Assembly (NCBI RefSeq): GCF_051020975.1
Contig: NC_135035.1
Coordinates: 8,680,001-8,744,000, forward strand
Origin: Osmia lignaria lignaria
Lineage: Eukaryota; Arthropoda; Insecta; Hymenoptera; Megachilidae
Length of the DNA stretch: 64,000 nucleotides
Reading direction: 5' to 3'
In this document: piece by piece, positions 61,693 through 64,000 of the stretch
Position numbering within the stretch: the first letter of the stretch is position 1
How the letters are laid out: each line of letters begins with the position of its first letter
The notes under the pieces: model-generated
Told to the model about the DNA's origin: nothing
The model's database searches: none
What the model saw: the letters and a program-made list of their open reading frames with translations, nothing else
Position numbers and translations under genes: made by a program

Positions 61693-64000
61693 TTAATGGC
61701 ACGTCATTTCTTGAACAAAACGAACAAATCTCGGGCACGTTATTCTTGAAAAGAGTCTAATGAATTTTGAACAATTCAAACAGCGACGTGCGTCGTTTAG
61801 ATTAGTGAGATAGGAACGAGGCGTTCCATTCCGAAGGATTATGTTCGAATAGTGTGCTTTTGCAACACGAATTTGACGCGTGTTATTGCTGTGTGAATTT
61901 TAGTGAAGCTCTTTTATCGTTTCAAAGCTATTTTATGCACCATTATCGACCGATCGCTGGCACCGTTTGTTCTAAAAACGATCGACAACTCGAATCGATC
62001 ATTTTTTATTTCGCAAAACTCGAACGTGGATCGTCTCCTTCTTTGGACGTTATTCCGTTTGTTGTTCTTTCGAATTGTCGCGAAGGAGGCGTGTTTTCGT
62101 CAGCGATCCGGCCTCGTTCGATCGAGAATAATTGAAAGTGTTTCGATATTTCTCGTTAAGACTCGTTGTTTATTCGCCAGCAAGTGATTGGCGCGGGAAG
62201 ATTATATTAGGCAGGTGTTCGCGCGCGTAACAGATGGGATGTTTTTTGTTTTCATCGCGCGTTAAACACCGTTCATTAAAATTAACCGGCGCCTCGAGAG
62301 ATCATCCGATGGATGTTTACGAATGAAACATTCCTCGGCTAAGAATCTTAACGGCGCCTTAACGATTAGATAGATGTTCGTGCGAAGATCAGCCTTCGAT
62401 AAGTTTCTAAATCTTTGCTTGCTACGCTGTTAAACGAATTTCAACGGCGCCACGTGCCGCTCTTGATTTCGCTTATCGACGTTGAAAGTTTCACTCTTTT
62501 AGGCAAAGAGAATTTTTTTGTAAAGATACAACAATTGTAAGAATGCGAAGCATCGTATGCAAGGAACGATTGCGTCGTTCGGTATTCGCCGAGTAAAAAG
62601 AATTACGTTCGAGCGTAAAATTGCTCGATTATTGTAAAATCATTTCGCAGCCGACGTTTGTAAATACTAGGTGAAATATATATTTGCAAGGCACGATCAT
62701 TGGTGACGTATCGACTGGATGATACTCACGCTTCCACTTGTGTACAGGCGCGTTTGCCTTTTCGCATTCGACGTTTGAACGAAGCGTTTGAAGTTCGATC
62801 GAACACGAATGCTCCGTAGTAGCAACAATTTCTTTCGTACTTTGATTCTTCATGCCTGATAGAAGATATTCATTCGTGGAACAGCACGGGATTATGCGAT
62901 TCCGCGATTATTTTAACAATTTTTCGCTTCGTTCCTGGAGAGTAACTATGCATAACTTTGTGACGCGTAGATCGATTGATTTTGAAATCGTTAGTCACGT
63001 AGGCGCAACCGACGTAATTAAAGCGATCGATAGAGGAAACGTACGACTACGTCGAGCTGACGGGGTCGTTAGAATTATTGGAAATTTTTTATAATATTTT
63101 GTAAAGAGTCTCAATAGGCAGCGATAGAAACCCACATCACGCAGACCTGGAACGAACATGTTTAGGACGTGTTACAGTGACACAAATACAACATAACACA
63201 ACATAAAAGATCGTACGCGAACCGCGATTATTCCGTAGAGTACGATTTACGTAGCTACTTTAAAACGGAACGAGCAAGCATTCCATCGCGTCGGCTTGTA
63301 CGGATTTCAGTTTAGAAGTTTAGCAGCTTCCGGTCCGTTCTTTCTTTCGGTGTATCGTCGAGAATAGAGTTCGAGAATCTGTAAACGTCCACTAGGTCGC
63401 TAAATTAACGTCAGACGAAAGAAATAAGGAATCGAGTAGTGGATTAATCGCGAACAATTCGGATTTACTTATAAATCTCTTCGTAGTTGTCTCTTTGTAA
63501 ACGAATCTATAGTTACCGCTCACGCGTGACGCTCGTTCGATGCGTAGAAGATGAACACACACCTATCTAGAGAAGAAAAGAAATCTCCACCTGCCCCCTT
63601 CAAAAAAGCAAAAACGAAAAAAATTAAAAAAAAAAAAGAAAATCAACACAGAAATAGTAAAAATTGAACGGATACGCGATAACGGGAACGCTGAAAGTTC
63701 AATCGGGAACACTAATCGAAAAGACTAAAAATGTTTAAGAAAAAAAAAAATACTGTTTGGAAAAAGCGAGAGAGGGAAGACTGGAAGCGAGGGCGAACCT
63801 TTCAGGGTGCAAATGAGCGTACAATTCGTTGAAAATGGGCGCGAATTGATTCTTTAATTACGTGGGAGTGAAGTTTATCCGCGTTGGTTGCACGTGAACG
63901 TTGTTAATTAAAAAAGAAGTCTGCTTTATCGGCGTCGTGAAACGATTTTCGACGTCATCCACGAACGCAACCCTAATATGATGGTTGGAAGGTCCAATGA

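Larger units (their letters stand above)
59399..64000 (+). other. 3' UTR and downstream flank
   Basis: I find no AATAAA between the stop at 59398 and the window end. Variants occur (ATTAAA at 60454, 60850 and 62274; TATAAA near 61044), so the transcript end is undefined and the 3' UTR may be long. GA-rich tracts lie at 60105-60160 and 61125-61185, and A-rich runs at 63600-63650. Two transposons (60793 and 61551) are listed separately. No further gene is recognisable; the frames of 80-130 codons present here have no domain. Confidence 0.6.

Overview
The window is eukaryotic and reads as one insect gene on the + strand: the single-copy auxiliary beta subunit of high-voltage-activated calcium channels (Ca-beta, the CACNB family), with long introns and flanks. 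The protein is close to vertebrate CACNB in its SH3 and guanylate-kinase-like cores. The long CpG-rich introns, GT-AG splicing, small cassette exons and a sparse set of small TA- or TTAA-flanked non-autonomous transposons suggest a hymenopteran, probably a bee. The gene identity is seen in the sequence; the taxon is inference.

Layout. 1-2180 is upstream sequence with no supported gene. About 2181-2630 looks like a non-coding first exon ending in a perfect donor. 4052-4773 is the second exon of the distal-promoter form and carries the start of isoform A (ATG 4525, Arg-Asp tripeptide repeats). A 47-kb intron follows (4774-51871). It holds a probable cassette exon at 25654-25743, a weaker one at 36647-36727, a second first exon at 48982-49032 (isoform B, 17 residues), several small transposons and some TATA-like sites, but no recognisable nested gene. 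The constant core lies in seven exons from 51872 to 55501: SH3 (exons 3-5), HOOK (end of exon 5 plus exon 6), and GK-like domain with the alpha-subunit binding pocket (exons 7-9). After 55501 the gene offers several C-termini: read-through to a stop at 55527, a 33-nt cassette exon at 55964, and alternative 3' exons at 56909, 57567 and 59202, all entered in the same phase. 59399-64000 is 3' UTR or flank with no AATAAA.

How it works together. Two promoters give two N-termini and alternative 3' exons give several C-termini around one invariant SH3-HOOK-GK module. This is how Ca-beta genes tune targeting and inactivation of Cav1/Cav2 channels. Summing exon lengths, isoform B with the 33-nt exon and the 59202 exon is 499 residues; isoform A with the same tail is 565; isoform B reading through to 55527 is 431. 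Every coding junction used here keeps frame. The window contains no prokaryotic features, CRISPR array, rRNA or recognisable tRNA.
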